From positions 248,001 through 312,000 of the forward strand of contig NZ_JAPYRE010000004.1 of assembly GCF_029936995.1 (NCBI RefSeq): 64,000 nt of DNA, in the 5' to 3' direction. The notes beneath the pieces were generated by a model. The model had not been told where the DNA came from, made no database searches, and worked only from the letters and a program-made list of their open reading frames with translations. The first letter of the stretch is position 1. The number at the start of each line of letters is the position of its first letter. Positions 51,140 through 59,816 of this stretch are shown here, piece by piece. The DNA is from Henriciella sp. (GTDB lineage Bacteria > Pseudomonadota > Alphaproteobacteria > Caulobacterales > Hyphomonadaceae). The translations under genes were made by a program, and so were the position numbers.

Positions 51140-52621
51140 CTAGGCGTCGCCCGGTTCCTCGCCATCTCTGGCCATGAAGACCTTGAAATCACCCGGATTG
51201 CGGAAATTGATATCGCGCTGCGGGAATGGGATTTCGATGTCGTATTTCGTGAGCGCGGTATGCAGTGCCCAATAGTAGTCGGCCTTTACGCGGGAGGGTT
51301 TCTTGACCGCTTCCTCTGTCAGCCAGACGACCAGTTCGAAATCGAGCGCTGAGTCGCCGAACCCGGTCAGCCAGACCTGAGGGTCACGGCCTGGGGCATC
51401 CCTGAACGTCCATTGCACTTCGTCAGCCGCTTCAAGACCGGCCTTCTTGACCACTTCCTTGTCGGAAGCATAGGCCACGCCGAACTCCACACGCATGCGG
51501 CGGCGCGCATCGCGCAGGGTCCAGTTGATGACCTGCGCCTTGATGAACTCCTCATTCGGCACGAGGATATCGACATTGTCATTCGTTGTGACCAGCGTCG
51601 AACGGATGTTGATCTCTTTGACGAGCCCCGTCACGCCGGATTGCAGCTCGATGAAGTCGCCGACCTTAATTGAGCGTTCGAACAGGATGATGATGCCGGA
51701 AATGAAGTTCGAGAATATCGATTGAAGGCCGAAACCGATACCGACACCGAGAGCGCCGCCAAAGACGGCAAGTGCGGTCAGGTCAACGCCAAGTGACGAG
51801 ATCGCGAAGAGGATCGCGGCTGTCATGAAGCTGACCTTCAGGACCTGGCCAAGCAGGCCGGCCATTGAAGGGTTCAGTGACTTGCTGGATTTCAGCTGCG
51901 ACTGGGCCGCATCCCCAGCCACGCGACCGATCCAGAGCGCAACCACCGCAATGAAGACACTGGTGATGATCCGCAGAATGGTGATCTTGACCCCGGCAAC
52001 CGTGAAGGCTGCGGCATTCAGGGCATCTGTAACCGGCCCGAGCAGGCGGAGGATGTAGAGCGCGGCGACCGTCCAGGCGAGCACCGCGATGGCCGTCTGC
52101 CAGAAGCCTTCCTTCATGTTCGCCGTGATGAAGCGCACCACGATCCAGGCATTCAGAAGGCTCGCGGCGATGCGCAGGCCTGTATTGGGCAGGCCGACAG
52201 CATTGAACACCGCTGTCGCGATCCACAGCAGCAGGACAATGAAGACAGGCCAGACAATCCGGGCCAGCGACAGGGCAAGCCTTGAGAGGATGTCGTCATT
52301 CGGGCGGCTGTCGGCATATCTGCGCAGTTGGCCTGCCGGATAGCGTGAAACAAGCCAGCCAAGGCCGACGGCGGCCAGTACCGCAAGTGCCTGCCAGATA
52401 GAGCCAAGCGACAGGAAATTGTCCCGGAAAGTGTTGAAACCGTCGATGGTGGCCTCTCTGGCCTCGGTCCAGTCGATATGGTTCTGGATAAGATCCCCGT
52501 TCTCGCTGCCGGTGGTCTCTTCACCGTTGCTGGCCGTGTCTTCGGAGGTGGCCCCAGTTTCATCTGCGGGCTGGCTTGCGCCCTGTTGAGCGAGAGAGAC
52601 TATCCAATGTGCTAGAGCCAT
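51140..52621 (-). CDS. Mechanosensitive ion channel family protein (MscS-like)
   Basis: A 493-residue inner-membrane channel. It begins with a charged, acidic N-terminal region (ADETGATSEDTASNGEE) and then about five helices. The pore-lining helix (ALAVFGGALGVGIGFGLQSI) and the beta domain (FIELQSGVTGLVKEINIRST, with NVDILVPNEEFIKAQVINW) are clear. It relieves osmotic stress. The start overlaps the end of the upstream ZntB gene by 10 bp. Confidence 0.93.
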   Translation of the reverse strand: MALAHWIVSLAQQGASQPADETGATSEDTASNGEETTGSENGDLIQNHIDWTEAREATIDGFNTFRDNFLSLGSIWQALAVLAAVGLGWLVSRYPAGQLRRYADSRPNDDILSRLALSLARIVWPVFIVLLLWIATAVFNAVGLPNTGLRIAASLLNAWIVVRFITANMKEGFWQTAIAVLAWTVAALYILRLLGPVTDALNAAAFTVAGVKITILRIITSVFIAVVALWIGRVAGDAAQSQLKSSKSLNPSMAGLLGQVLKVSFMTAAILFAISSLGVDLTALAVFGGALGVGIGFGLQSIFSNFISGIIILFERSIKVGDFIELQSGVTGLVKEINIRSTLVTTNDNVDILVPNEEFIKAQVINWTLRDARRRMRVEFGVAYASDKEVVKKAGLEAADEVQWTFRDAPGRDPQVWLTGFGDSALDFELVVWLTEEAVKKPSRVKADYYWALHTALTKYDIEIPFPQRDINFRNPGDFKVFMARDGEEPGDA

Positions 52622-53631
52622 TTGAGCTTCCTGAAGATTAAGTATTGCAGACCCATGATCGCTGCCAGCATACCGACCGTGATCCAGAAGGCATTACCGG
52701 ATTCGACCCCGGGCATACCGCCGACATTGATGCCGAGCAGGCCGGTGATAAAGCCGAGCGGGAGGAACACCGCAGCCACGATGGAGAGCATGTACATGGT
52801 CTGGTTCATGCGGGCTGCGGCGCGGTTGTTGAGATCATCCTGGAGAACGAGCGCGCTCTCCTTGGAGACGTCGAGGTCTTCGAGGTAGCGCTCAAGCCGC
52901 TCGCCGGTCTCGCGGATGTCGATGAGGTTCTCCTCTGACAGCCAGGACGGTGGATTGCGCTGGATGAGGAGCAGGGCCTCACGCTGCGGCGACATGTGCC
53001 GTTTCAGGGCGAGACAGTTGCGACGGATTTCGGCGATCTCGGTGAGCAGTTCATCGACTTCGCTGTCCTCATCGTCCTCCATCTCGTCGATGCGCTCGTT
53101 CATCTCGACGATGGCACGGTTCATCTTGACGACGAGCTGTTCTGTCAGGGCGGTGAACAGGTCACCTGCGCTACACGGTCCGTTCCCGGAAGCGAGCTCG
53201 GCGTGAATGTCGCGCGGGGTTTGCAGCCGCCGGCGCCGCAGCGTGATGAGGCGCTGGCCGTCGCACCACATCTGCATGGCGATCATGTCTTCCGGGTCGG
53301 CACCGGGATTGAAGTTGATCCCGCGCAGCACCGTGATCAGGCTATCGCCCTCACGGAAGGCCCGCGGGCGGGTCTCGTTGGAGAGCAGAACGTCTGCCGT
53401 GGCTTCATTGAGATTCAGGGAATCGTGGAGCCAGTCGTCAAGGTCAGGATAGACACGGTCGAGGTGGAGCCAGAGAACGCTTCCCTTGTCGGGTTGTATC
53501 CAGCGCTGGGCTTCGGCCCATGAGACGGCTTTGGCGCCGCCTGTGCCATCCAGGACGCTTCCCAGCAGAAGCGGGCCATCGGCGGGCGCATCCGGCGGGA
53601 CTGTCGTCGTGTCGGCCTTCTTGTCACTCAT
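52612..53631 (-). CDS. zntB: CorA/ZntB family divalent cation transporter
   Basis: A 339-residue protein: N-terminal cytoplasmic domain, long helix (about 205-265 with ERIDEMEDDEDSEVDEL), and two C-terminal helices. The pore motif is GINVGGMPGVE, a GIN-type rather than the GMN of magnesium CorA, which is the ZntB pattern for zinc and other cations. ATG 53631 (MSDKKAD) is chosen; the frame is open to 53697. Confidence 0.88.
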   Translation of the reverse strand: MSDKKADTTTVPPDAPADGPLLLGSVLDGTGGAKAVSWAEAQRWIQPDKGSVLWLHLDRVYPDLDDWLHDSLNLNEATADVLLSNETRPRAFREGDSLITVLRGINFNPGADPEDMIAMQMWCDGQRLITLRRRRLQTPRDIHAELASGNGPCSAGDLFTALTEQLVVKMNRAIVEMNERIDEMEDDEDSEVDELLTEIAEIRRNCLALKRHMSPQREALLLIQRNPPSWLSEENLIDIRETGERLERYLEDLDVSKESALVLQDDLNNRAAARMNQTMYMLSIVAAVFLPLGFITGLLGINVGGMPGVESGNAFWITVGMLAAIMGLQYLIFRKLKWL

Positions 53632-53777
53632 ACATGTCAAACTAGACACAATTCGGGGGCAGGCAAGTTTGCGTTCGGGCCGTATCGCCCTAGGCACGGG
53701 TAAAATTTTCCATTAAGGCGCGGCCTTTGGTTTTTCCGCCTCATGATTTCAGGAGAGAGGCGGCAGGAGGACACGTC

Positions 53778-54704
53778 ATGGCGATCCGGCATTTTCTCGA
53801 TCTCTGGCAGCTTGAGGCTGGCGATCTGCGCAGCATGCTCGATGAGGCCCATGCCATGAAGGCGGCCCGGCGGGGCTGGCCGAAAGGCAAGGTGGACGAA
53901 GGAGCGCCGCTGGACGGGCATATCCTGGCCATGATCTTCGAGAAGTCATCGACGCGTACGCGCACCAGTTTCGATGTCGGCATACGCCAGCTCGGCGGAA
54001 CCTCCATCGTGCTGAACTCCGCCGACATGCAGCTCGGTCGGGGTGAAAGCATTGGCGATACTGCCCGCGTCCTGTCACGCTATGTCGACATGGTGATGAT
54101 CCGCGCGAACGATCATGGCGATGTGGAGGACTTCTCCGAGTCGGCTAGCGTGCCTGTCATCAACGGGCTGACCGACCGGTCTCACCCCTGCCAGATCATG
54201 GCGGACCTGATGACGCTGGAAGAGCATGGGGTCGACCTCAAGGGCGCGCGTCTGGCCTGGGTCGGTGATGGCAATAATGTCTGCTCCTCCTTCATCCATG
54301 CGAGCGCCAAGTTCGGTTTCACGCTGGCTGTCGGCACGCCGGACCGGTTCGCCCCGGACGAAGACGATGTCGAGATCGCCCGCGAGATGCAGGGCCGGGT
54401 CGAGCTTTATGCTACCGCCGAAGATGCCGTGGCCGGGGCCGATGTCGTGATCGCGGACACATTTGTCTCGATGGGCGACCTCGATGCCGATGAGCGCCTT
54501 GAGGCGCTGGAGCCTTACGCTGTGACCGAGGAGCTGATGGATCTCGCCCAGCCGGGCGCGAAGTTCCTCCACTGCCTGCCTGCGCACAGGGGTGAGGAGG
54601 TCGACAGCGAAGTGATCGACGGGCCGAATTCGCTGGTTTTCGACGAAGCCGAGAACCGCCTGCACGCACAGAAGGCGATCATGCGCTGGTGTCTGGACAA
54701 GTAG
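53778..54704 (+). CDS. argF: Ornithine carbamoyltransferase
   Basis: A 308-residue enzyme forming citrulline from ornithine and carbamoyl phosphate. Motifs: carbamoyl phosphate site [32 protein letters not shown] for ornithine, and [19 protein letters not shown] lies 7 nt before ATG 53778; the frame is open upstream to 53727 without support. It is divergent from zntB. The partner gene argD is at 43.5 kb. Confidence 0.95.
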   Translation: MAIRHFLDLWQLEAGDLRSMLDEAHAMKAARRGWPKGKVDEGAPLDGHILAMIFEKSSTRTRTSFDVGIRQLGGTSIVLNSADMQLGRGESIGDTARVLSRYVDMVMIRANDHGDVEDFSESASVPVINGLTDRSHPCQIMADLMTLEEHGVDLKGARLAWVGDGNNVCSSFIHASAKFGFTLAVGTPDRFAPDEDDVEIAREMQGRVELYATAEDAVAGADVVIADTFVSMGDLDADERLEALEPYAVTEELMDLAQPGAKFLHCLPAHRGEEVDSEVIDGPNSLVFDEAENRLHAQKAIMRWCLDK

Positions 54705-54749
54705 GGTGAGCGCGGCAGACTGTCTCCCGGATCAAGATGGAGGCGGAAG

Positions 54750-55997
54750 ATGCTGACGAAACGCGAATTTCTTCTGACGAGCGGCGCGGCTGGGTTGGTG
54801 CTCGGCACGGGGCAGGCGACGGCGCAAACAGCCCCGGACGAGCTTCGCGACATTGCCGCCAATGCAGTGCCGATCTCACCTGAAGAACACCAGCAGCGTC
54901 TCGAAAAGGCGCAGGCGTTGATGCAGGAACAGGGCATCTCCGCGCTGGTGATCGAGGCCGGTTCGGCGCTTGTCTATTTCACAGGCATCCGCTGGTGGCG
55001 CTCTGAGCGGTTCACGGGTGTCGTGATCCCGGCCGAAGGCACGCCGGTGGTCGTCACGCCTTACTTCGAGGAGCCGTCGGTGCGCGAGAGCGTGAAGGTC
55101 GATGTCGATGTACACACCTGGCACGAGAATGAGAACCCGTTCGTGCTGGTGGCCGGGGCATTGAAAGACCGGGGCCATGACGCGGGTAAAATCGCCATAG
55201 AAGAAACAGTTCGCCACTTTATCGCGAATGGTATCGCGAAAGCCGCACCAGCCTTCGAAACGGTTTCCGGCATGAGCGTCACGCGCGGGGTTCGCATGTA
55301 CAAGTCGCCCGCCGAGCTCGCCCTGATGCAGACGGCGAACGACATCACGCTGGCGGCTTACAAACATATTTACCCGCGTGTCGAACTGGGCATGAGCCAG
55401 GGCGACATTTCCGCGATGATGAGCAAGGCGACCGAAGCGCTTGGCGGGGCGGTGGAGTTTTCCATGGTGCTGCTGAACGAGGCGAGCGCCTATCCGCATG
55501 GCACAAACAGCAGGCAGACCGTGCGCGAGGGCTCGGTCATCCTGATGGATTGCGGCTGCGGGGTGCATGACTACGAGAGCGATATCTCGCGCACATGGGT
55601 GTTCGGCGAACCGACGGCGAAGCAGCGCGATGTCTGGAACACGGTAAAGGCCGGGCAGGAACTGGCGCTGGAGACTGCGCAGGTCGGTGTGCGGGCAGGG
55701 CTGGTCGATGAGACGGTGCGGGCCTTCTATGAAAGCAAGGGCTATGGACCGGGCTATCGTACCCCGGGGCTATCGCACCGGCTGGGCCACGGCATCGGGC
55801 TCGACGGGCATGAGCCGGTCAATTTTGTCGAGGGCGAGGACACCCCGCTTGCGCCGGGCATGTGTTTCTCCAACGAGCCGGGACTCTACACCTTCGGCGA
55901 ATTCGGCGTGCGGCTGGAAGACTGCCTCTACATGACGGAAGACGGGCCGAAACTTTTCAGCGCGTTTTCGCCCTCCATCGACAAGCCGTTCGGTTAG
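54750..55997 (+). CDS. M24 family metallopeptidase (Xaa-Pro dipeptidase/creatinase-like), exported
   Basis: A 415-residue protein with N-terminal signal (KREFLLTSGAAGLVLGTGQATAQ, twin-arginine-like but with KR), then creatinase-type N-domain and pita-bread domain. All five metal ligands are visible: LMDCG, ESDISRTW, LGHGIG, FSNEPG and RLEDC. Probably periplasmic Xaa-Pro peptidase. It is 46 bp after argF and about 12 bp before the SatD operators. Confidence 0.9.
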   Translation: MLTKREFLLTSGAAGLVLGTGQATAQTAPDELRDIAANAVPISPEEHQQRLEKAQALMQEQGISALVIEAGSALVYFTGIRWWRSERFTGVVIPAEGTPVVVTPYFEEPSVRESVKVDVDVHTWHENENPFVLVAGALKDRGHDAGKIAIEETVRHFIANGIAKAAPAFETVSGMSVTRGVRMYKSPAELALMQTANDITLAAYKHIYPRVELGMSQGDISAMMSKATEALGGAVEFSMVLLNEASAYPHGTNSRQTVREGSVILMDCGCGVHDYESDISRTWVFGEPTAKQRDVWNTVKAGQELALETAQVGVRAGLVDETVRAFYESKGYGPGYRTPGLSHRLGHGIGLDGHEPVNFVEGEDTPLAPGMCFSNEPGLYTFGEFGVRLEDCLYMTEDGPKLFSAFSPSIDKPFG

Positions 55998-56007
55998 TAC
56001 TCAGTAT

Positions 56008-56058
56008 TAGACAATCGTAAATGATTGTCTTATATAAGACAGTCAATAATAACTGTCT
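56008..56058 (+). promoter_or_regulatory. Promoter and AGAC/GTCT operators of the SatD-like gene
   Basis: Operator 1: AGACAATC-N6-GATTGTCT (56009-56030, perfect 8-bp arms). Operator 2: AGACAGTC-N6-AACTGTCT (56037-56058, one mismatch). The middle pair also forms the perfect 14-bp palindrome GTCTTATATAAGAC (56027-56040). A promoter fits: -35 TAGACA (56008-56013), 17-bp spacer, -10 TATATA (56031-56036), so the operators cover the promoter and start site. Confidence 0.65.
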
Positions 56059-56071
56059 ATTGGGTGCCGTA

Positions 56072-56767
56072 GTGGCCAATCCGCCAGAAAACCAGCGCAT
56101 TCATGCCGTCCTGACGGGGGATATCATCGCCTCGTCGGAGATGCCGGCGGAGACGCTTGCGCAGGTGCGGGCGGTTTTGCAGGGGGCAGCAGAAGGGTTC
56201 TGCAACAGCTGGTCTGAACCTGTCGAAGCGCGGCTCGATATCTATCGCGGGGATGCCTGGCAGCTTCTCTTGACCGAACACAATCTCGCCTTGCGCCTGG
56301 CGCTCTATCTGCGCGCGCAGCTACGCGCCCGGCTTGAGGCCGATACGCGTATCTCCATAGCGATTGGAACATGCGAGCGTGTAGATTCCGAAAAAGTGTC
56401 GCTTTCGACGGGTGAGGCATTCACGCTTTCGGGCCGGGCGCTGGATGCGATGACCGGGTATTTCGACATGACCGCCGCACTGCCGGTACGGGCAGGTGAG
56501 ACGGGCCTATGGGCAAAGGCGTCTGTTTCCCTGGTCAGTGAGCTTGTGCGCAGCTGGACACGCCGTCAGTCCGAGATTGCCGGGCTGGCTCTGCTCCACC
56601 CGGAAGAGACGCATGAGGAAATTTCCCGCCGGCTTGTTCCGCCAGTTACAAAACAGTCTGTGACCGCATCGCTGAGCGGGGCAGGGTGGCGGGCGCTTCA
56701 GGAGCCGCTTACGGCATTCGAGACGACGCAATGGAAGTCGCTTCTGGCCGCGCAAGCGACGGTGTGA
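56072..56767 (+). CDS. SatD-like protein with C-terminal helix-turn-helix
   Basis: About 231 residues. GTG 56072 is chosen because the alternative ATG 56021 lies inside the operator, upstream of the predicted start of transcription. The N-terminal domain has HAVLTGDIIASSEMP, RGDAWQLLLTEHNL and an AIG/GRALDAMTGYFDM region, as in SatD family proteins, whose fold recalls nucleotide-cyclase or palm domains. The end (THEEISRRLVPPVTKQSVTA) looks like a helix-turn-helix. So the protein could bind the upstream palindromes. SatD function is unknown. The gene for DUF3307 follows. Confidence 0.72.
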   Translation: MANPPENQRIHAVLTGDIIASSEMPAETLAQVRAVLQGAAEGFCNSWSEPVEARLDIYRGDAWQLLLTEHNLALRLALYLRAQLRARLEADTRISIAIGTCERVDSEKVSLSTGEAFTLSGRALDAMTGYFDMTAALPVRAGETGLWAKASVSLVSELVRSWTRRQSEIAGLALLHPEETHEEISRRLVPPVTKQSVTASLSGAGWRALQEPLTAFETTQWKSLLAAQATV

Positions 56768-56786
56768 GACAAGAGACAAAAAACGG

Positions 56787-56806
56787 CTTGTCTGGTGCCA
56801 GACAAG
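56787..56806 (+). promoter_or_regulatory. Palindrome between the SatD-like and DUF3307 genes
   Basis: CTTGTCTGG-TG-CCAGACAAG, perfect 9-bp arms, with the same TGTCT/AGACA half-sites as the upstream operators in reverse order; AGACAA also appears twice at 56767-56777. It may be a further operator for the same regulator, or a hairpin adjusting expression of the second gene. Confidence 0.5.
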
Positions 56807-56846
56807 TGAATTGAGCTGTCAAATAGGTGTGAAAGGTCCGGTCTGA

Positions 56847-57590
56847 ATGGCTGCAACACTTACCGCCCTGCTGTGCGCGCATTTCGTTGCCGATTTCCTG
56901 CTTCAGCCGGCCGGGCTGATCCGGAACAAGCGAAAACCTCTGGTCCTGCTCGGCCATGCGATCATCGTACTCGCGACAGCCGTGCTGTTTCTGGGCGGGT
57001 TTCCACTCCTCCCCCTGGCTCTCCTGCTGGGCACGCACATCGTCATGGATGCGGTAAAAGTCTATCTTCTGCCAGACCGTTTCTGGGCATTCCTCGCAGA
57101 CCAGGGCGTACACCTTATGGTTATCCTTGGCCTCGCCATGGCCTTTCCGAACATCATGGCAGCCGGCTGGTGGGCTGACATCCTGCCTCCCGGCTGGGGC
57201 GAGGCCTACATGGCTGTGCTCGTTCTTTTGACCGGCCTTGTCGCAAGCCTGGGAGCAGGCGCGGTGCTGATCCGAAAGGCGACGGCCGGGCTGATGGACG
57301 AGATCCGCGCCCCGATCGAGGGCCTGTCGAATGGCGGGCTCTATATCGGCTGTCTCGAACGCGGGCTTGTCCTGCTGTTGATCCTGATGGGCCAGCCTTC
57401 CGGTGTCGGTTTTCTGGTGGCCGCAAAGTCCATCCTGCGCTTCGGCGACGTCACCAACCCGGCCGAGCGCAAGACGGCGGAATACATTATCATCGGCACC
57501 TTCATGAGCTTTGGCTGGGGCTTGCTGGTGGCGGTGCTGACAGCGGCCGGTGTACGTTTCTGGATGCCGGGGCTGGTGCCGGTGATCTGA
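56847..57590 (+). CDS. DUF3307 domain-containing membrane protein
   Basis: A 247-residue protein with about seven membrane helices. The DUF3307 signature is near the N-terminus: LLCAHFVADFLLQPAGLIRNK with HAIIVLATAVLFL and LLLGTHIVMDAVK (H-x3-D-x3 type). The C-terminal part has helices (GFLVAAKSILRFGDVTNPAE) of unknown role. The AAGG ribosome site precedes the ATG. Its close position after the SatD-like gene suggests co-regulation and joint function. Confidence 0.85.
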   Translation: MAATLTALLCAHFVADFLLQPAGLIRNKRKPLVLLGHAIIVLATAVLFLGGFPLLPLALLLGTHIVMDAVKVYLLPDRFWAFLADQGVHLMVILGLAMAFPNIMAAGWWADILPPGWGEAYMAVLVLLTGLVASLGAGAVLIRKATAGLMDEIRAPIEGLSNGGLYIGCLERGLVLLLILMGQPSGVGFLVAAKSILRFGDVTNPAERKTAEYIIIGTFMSFGWGLLVAVLTAAGVRFWMPGLVPVI

Positions 57591-57711
57591 TCTCGGCGAA
57601 AGCGCGTTGACGCGGCGTCTGCAATGACAGGCCCGCAGCTGCATGATATTTCCAGAGTCAAACCCAAGAGAGGCCGGCACAAAAGCTGGCCCGACAGACC
57701 GGAGGAAACCC

Positions 57712-58812
57712 ATGAAAGCTGCCGTGATGCGGGAGGCGAACAAGCCTCTGTCGATTGAAGATGTCTCGATTTCCAAGCCCGGCCCGCGCGAGGTGCTCGT
57801 GCGGCTGAAGGCGGTCGGGGTCTGCCACTCCGACGTGCATTTCTGGGACGGAGCGTTCCCGGCCGAGATGCCGGTCATCCTCGGCCATGAGAGCGCAGGC
57901 GTCGTCGAGCAGGTCGGCTCGATGGTTTCGGCGGTGAAGCCGGGCGATCATGTCGTTTCGATCCTGTCGCCCTTCTGCGGCACATGCGAGTTCTGCATGT
58001 CGGGGCACATGTCGGTCTGCCACACGGTGAACCGGCCTTTCTTCAACAGGGCCGAGAGTGAAGCGCCGCGGCTCAGTGCAGGCGGGGAACCGGTGCATCA
58101 GTTCCTGAACCTGTCCTCCTTTGCCGAACAGATTCTCGTGCATGAAAACACGCTTTGCGCCATCGACCCGGAAATGCCGATGGACCGGGCCGCACTGATC
58201 GGCTGCGGCGTGATCACGGGGGTTGGCTCGGTCTTCCATGCGGCACAGGTCGAGCCGGGTTCGACAGTGGCCGTGATCGGCTGCGGCGGGGTTGGCCTGT
58301 CGACGATCAATGGGGCCGCAATTGCAGGGGCAGCGCGTGTCATCGCGGTGGACCTTTCGGACGAAAAGCTGGCCATGGCGAAGAAGTTCGGCGCGACCGA
58401 TTTTGTCAATCCGGCCAAGGGCGACCCGGTTGAGCAGGTGAAAGAGCTGACAGGCGGCGGCGTGCACTATTCGTTCGAATGCATCGGCCTGAAGCAGACC
58501 GCCGAACAGTCCTATCTGATGCTGCGTCCGCGCGGGGTCTCGACGATTATCGGCATGATCCCGCCCGGCGTGAACATCGAGATACCGGGTATTGAATTAC
58601 TCGTGACGGAGAAGCGTTTGCAGGGGGCCGTTATGGGGTCGAACCGGTTCCGGATCGACTTTCCGCGCCTGATCGAACTCTACAAGCAGGGGCGGCTGCA
58701 TCTCGACGACCTGGTATCCGACCGCATCGGCCTTGAGGGCATCACGGGGGCGCTCCAGAACCTGAAGGACAACAAGGGCTCGGTCGCCCGCCAGGTCGTG
58801 ACGTTCGACTAG
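57712..58812 (+). CDS. Zinc-dependent alcohol dehydrogenase
   Basis: A 366-residue medium-chain dehydrogenase. Catalytic zinc ligands: GVCHSD, GHESAG and GCGVITGVG. Structural zinc: CGTCEFCMSGHMSVC. The Rossmann motif is VIGCGGVGLSTINGAAIAG. It resembles the NAD-dependent, class III/aryl-alcohol type (COG1062) group. ATG 57712 follows GGAGGAAACC; the frame is open to 57643. Substrate may be a fatty or aryl alcohol. Confidence 0.9.
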   Translation: MKAAVMREANKPLSIEDVSISKPGPREVLVRLKAVGVCHSDVHFWDGAFPAEMPVILGHESAGVVEQVGSMVSAVKPGDHVVSILSPFCGTCEFCMSGHMSVCHTVNRPFFNRAESEAPRLSAGGEPVHQFLNLSSFAEQILVHENTLCAIDPEMPMDRAALIGCGVITGVGSVFHAAQVEPGSTVAVIGCGGVGLSTINGAAIAGAARVIAVDLSDEKLAMAKKFGATDFVNPAKGDPVEQVKELTGGGVHYSFECIGLKQTAEQSYLMLRPRGVSTIIGMIPPGVNIEIPGIELLVTEKRLQGAVMGSNRFRIDFPRLIELYKQGRLHLDDLVSDRIGLEGITGALQNLKDNKGSVARQVVTFD

Positions 58813-58823
58813 GCCGAAAGAAA

Positions 58824-59567
58824 TCAGAAGTCGCGTGACAGCCAGATCCGGACATCATTGTCCGGGGCGGCGTCCGACACGCCGAACAGGTTGCCCACTG
58901 TCCAGCCCCACCCGTTACCGAGTGGGCCGCTGAGGGTCGGGCCGATCTGCTGGCGTTGCCCGTCTGTGCCAAAGTCGTCCAGCGTGCCGAGCTTGTTGAA
59001 GAAGAGCAGGGCGGCCTTGTAGCCTCCACCGAGATTGTAGTTCAGGCTGGCGCGTGCCTCGATGCCGATGCCGTCATCTGCCCGGTCGCCGAATTCCTTA
59101 GAGGTGGCGACCATGGCGCGTGCATGCCAGCGAGGGCCTAGCGTCCAGCGGTTTATCCAGTCGAAGCCAATCTGTTCTGGCGTTGATCCATTCGAAATTC
59201 GGCCATCCACACGCAGGGCACTCTGCCAGACGCGGGCATCTTCCGGAGTGACTTCCCAGATGAATTCCCCGCCGACATAGTTCAGGCGCGCATCGCGGCC
59301 AGCCTTGTCATCGACGACGGCGATCACTTTGACGCCCTGCCGTTCGTTCAGGGAAAAGGCATAGTCGAAGCGGTGCGCAAAGCTGTCGCCACGTCCGTTT
59401 TCGCCGGGCGTCCAGCCAAAGCGATATTCGAAGCCGCGTTCCCCGGCGTCGACACCGGGCGAAGAGACGGAGGAGGTGTTCTGCGCGCTCGCTGGAAGCG
59501 CGGTGTAGAGGGCGGCTGCGAACGTAAATGCAGCAAACCCTGTAAACCTGTTTCTGGTGATCGCCAT
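58824..59567 (-). CDS. Exported protein, probably an outer-membrane beta-barrel
   Basis: A 247-residue protein with signal peptide (FAAFTFAAALYTALPASAQ). The mature part has alternating strands with aromatic ends (RFGWTPGENGRGDSFAHRFDYAFS, WEVTPEDARVWQSALR) and the C-terminus ends in Phe (RIWLSRDF), typical for outer-membrane proteins inserted by BamA. No family recognised. Convergent with the alcohol dehydrogenase. Confidence 0.72.
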   Translation of the reverse strand: MAITRNRFTGFAAFTFAAALYTALPASAQNTSSVSSPGVDAGERGFEYRFGWTPGENGRGDSFAHRFDYAFSLNERQGVKVIAVVDDKAGRDARLNYVGGEFIWEVTPEDARVWQSALRVDGRISNGSTPEQIGFDWINRWTLGPRWHARAMVATSKEFGDRADDGIGIEARASLNYNLGGGYKAALLFFNKLGTLDDFGTDGQRQQIGPTLSGPLGNGWGWTVGNLFGVSDAAPDNDVRIWLSRDF

Positions 59568-59816
59568 GCCCCACCTGTCAGCCTGAATTTTGGGCAATTC
59601 TGCACAGTTTTTGAGTGCCCTCTGGGACATTCCCTACTGTTTATGGACGCGAATGAAAGGGGTTTACGACAGAAATGTGTCGGTTTCATCTTCGGGTATA
59701 ATTCAACAGTTCGCAGGCCCACACAGGTTTATGACCGATGCAGGACCGGCTTCTCCGGAGGCTTTCTAACAGTCTGGACAGGAACCATGCCTGCATCTGG
59801 CCCGTTCAGATGAGCG

